Shown: piece by piece, positions 5,588 through 6,588 of the stretch
Layout of the letters: each line of letters begins with the position of its first letter
Position numbering within the stretch: the first letter of the stretch is position 1
Made by a program: the position numbers and the translations under genes
The notes under the pieces: generated by a model
What the model was told of the DNA's origin: nothing
Seen by the model: only the letters and a program-made list of their open reading frames with translations
The model's database searches: none
Assembly: GCA_030606635.1 (NCBI GenBank)
Contig: JAUWGA010000097.1
Span: 1 to 6,588, forward strand
Direction of reading: 5' to 3'
From: Methanosarcinales archaeon
GTDB lineage: Archaea; Halobacteriota; Methanosarcinia; Methanosarcinales; Methanogasteraceae
DNA length: 6,588 nt

Positions 5588-5595
5588 ATCACCTC
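5588..5595 (-). promoter_or_regulatory. Strong Shine-Dalgarno ahead of the AAA ATPase frame
   Basis: GAGGTGAT on the minus strand is a perfect match to the archaeal anti-SD complement. No standard start codon of the ATPase frame lies within its range; the in-frame codon at the right distance is ACG 5584. The TTG overlapping its end (5588-5586) runs into a TGA after a few codons. Confidence 0.6.
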
Positions 5596-5628
5596 ATCTC
5601 ACTGGACTGTAACTCTTGGTTGCTGAGT

Positions 5629-5646
5629 GTAAAATAGTTTTTGGGT
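5629..5646 (-). promoter_or_regulatory. Candidate promoter of the AAA ATPase-MBL operon
   Basis: On the minus strand CTATTTTAC (5637-5629) is preceded by ACCCAAAAA (5646-5638), a TATA-like box with an A-rich BRE. Transcription starting near 5608 would give a leader of about 24 bases carrying the GAGGTGAT motif and reaching the ACG at 5584. The box lies within 40 bases of the stop of the radical SAM gene, so the two units can be expressed separately. Confidence 0.45.
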
Positions 5647-5664
5647 ATCCGCCCGCACAACCCT

Positions 5665-6588
5665 TCAGAAAACTCCATCGATCTCTGCGCCACAGTTAAA
5701 ACATTTCCCGTCCTCGATCCGATTTTCGATGATGCTGAACCCGAATCGTTTGATCAGGAGCTCTTTACACCGGTAACAGTATGTATTCTCGTTTCCCATT
5801 CCCGGAATGTTTCCCTCGTAGACATATCTGAGCCCTTCTTCGATACCGATCTCCCTTGCCCTGTGCAGAACCTCAACGGGGGTCGAAGGAGCATCAAGGA
5901 ATCTGTGCTGCGGATAGAACTGGCTGATATGCCATGGAATCTCAACACCTACATCTGCGATGAATCTTGCGATCTCTCGTAACTCTTCTTCGCTGTCGTT
6001 GACAGTCGGCACCACGAGCGTCGTCACCTCCAGCCAGATGCCAAGTTCCTTGTACCGCCTGATCGTGTCGAGGACCGGCTCGAGTCTTGCACCACACATC
6101 TTCCGGTACGTCTCGTCCCTGAAAGCCTTGAGATCGATGTTTCCGGCATCGAGATACTGCGAGATCTCAGAAAGTGCCTCCTCGCTCGTGTAACCGTTTG
6201 TGACAAAGACGTTCTTGATGCCTGACTTGTGTGCGAGTTTCATCACATCAAGCGCGAACTCCGTGAAGATGGTGGGCTCTGTGTAGGTGTACGCAATCGT
6301 CTTGCAATCGTGCTGGGTCGCAGACCAGACCACATCCTCAGGAGTCATATCGTGACCAGGTATCTCCTTTGCGGTCCTCGAAATCTGGCTGATGTTCCAG
6401 TTCTGACACCAGCGACACTTGAAATTACATCCGACAGTCGCTATCGAGAACGATTCAGTGCCAGGAAGGAAGTTGAATAGCGGCTTCTTCTCGATCGGAT
6501 CGACGCCACTTGCGATGACCCTGCCATAAACGAGACTGTAGAGTACCCCTTTCCGGTTCTCCCGGACAGAGCATATCCCCCGCTTGTC
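5665..6588 (-). CDS. AmmeMemoRadiSam-system radical SAM protein (N-terminus beyond the window edge)
   Basis: The frame is open from the window edge to the TGA at 5667, giving 307 residues; a methionine at 6348 is internal. Visible residues begin DKRGICSVRENRKGVLYSLV, then VDPIEKKPLFNFLPGTESFS and the iron-sulfur motif C-NFK-C-RW-C (visible residues 54, 58, 61; DNA 6429-6406). TYTEPTIFTEF (visible residues 101-111) follows the pyruvate-formate-lyase-activase-like pattern, and the C-terminus carries two cysteine pairs (CYRC 271-274, CFNC 296-299), probably a zinc ribbon. The protein belongs to the group that co-occurs with Memo and AMMECR1 proteins; its reaction is not established. About 25-30 N-terminal residues, usually with a further cysteine pair, are missing at the edge. 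Older databases label it pyruvate formate-lyase activating enzyme, which overstates what is known. Confidence 0.92.
   Translation of the reverse strand, partial: DKRGICSVRENRKGVLYSLVYGRVIASGVDPIEKKPLFNFLPGTESFSIATVGCNFKCRWCQNWNISQISRTAKEIPGHDMTPEDVVWSATQHDCKTIAYTYTEPTIFTEFALDVMKLAHKSGIKNVFVTNGYTSEEALSEISQYLDAGNIDLKAFRDETYRKMCGARLEPVLDTIRRYKELGIWLEVTTLVVPTVNDSEEELREIARFIADVGVEIPWHISQFYPQHRFLDAPSTPVEVLHRAREIGIEEGLRYVYEGNIPGMGNENTYCYRCKELLIKRFGFSIIENRIEDGKCFNCGAEIDGVF

Noticed and set aside
5665..6348. Radical SAM gene starting at the methionine at 6348
   Set aside because: The same frame continues upstream through the iron-sulfur CxxxCxxC motif to the window edge, so this methionine is internal.

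Overview
The window is archaeal, almost certainly from a euryarchaeal lineage related to methanogens. It has a 20S proteasome alpha subunit next to an SBDS/Sdo1 gene, a ribosomal L7Ae-S28e-L24e-Ndk cluster, archaeal TATA-like boxes and Shine-Dalgarno motifs of the GGAGGTGAT type. Moderate GC and the gene set would suit the Methanosarcinales / ANME-1 / Syntrophoarchaeum region of the tree. That placement is inference and is not resolved by this window.

Layout. (1) Positions 1-1040, minus strand: the start of the SBDS gene (cut by the window edge) and the complete psmA, two bases apart. This is the head of the proteasome/exosome superoperon. (2) 1041-1411: the only long non-coding stretch. It holds the psmA promoter and leader plus a 153-bp imperfect palindrome with 18-bp terminal inverted repeats, which looks like a small non-coding repeat element. 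(3) 1412-2215, minus: a full-length LarB-type enzyme of nickel-pincer cofactor synthesis. (4) 2216-2322: a divergent promoter region with a near-symmetrical TATATATA box. Beside it lies a leader that can be folded as a kink-turn directly over the L7Ae ribosome binding site. (5) 2323-3569, plus: rpl7ae, rps28e, rpl24e (TTG start, only 56 residues) and ndk, very closely spaced. (6) 3570-5584, minus, exactly abutting ndk tail to tail: a PhnP-like metallo-beta-lactamase-fold hydrolase and an AAA ATPase joined by an ATGA overlap. The ATPase frame probably begins 25 codons upstream of its first conventional start codon, at an ACG placed behind a strong Shine-Dalgarno. (7) 5665-6588, minus: the AmmeMemoRadiSam-system radical SAM protein, lacking only its N-terminus at the window edge.

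How the parts relate. The ribosomal cluster supplies translation components and NTPs, and L7Ae may control its own cluster through the leader structure. The proteasome/SBDS pair covers protein degradation and 50S maturation. The AAA ATPase and the MBL hydrolase look like a translationally coupled two-protein module of unknown purpose. Together with the leader structure and the palindromic repeat, it is the least explained part of the window. No CRISPR array, tRNA, rRNA, transposase or phage gene was seen.
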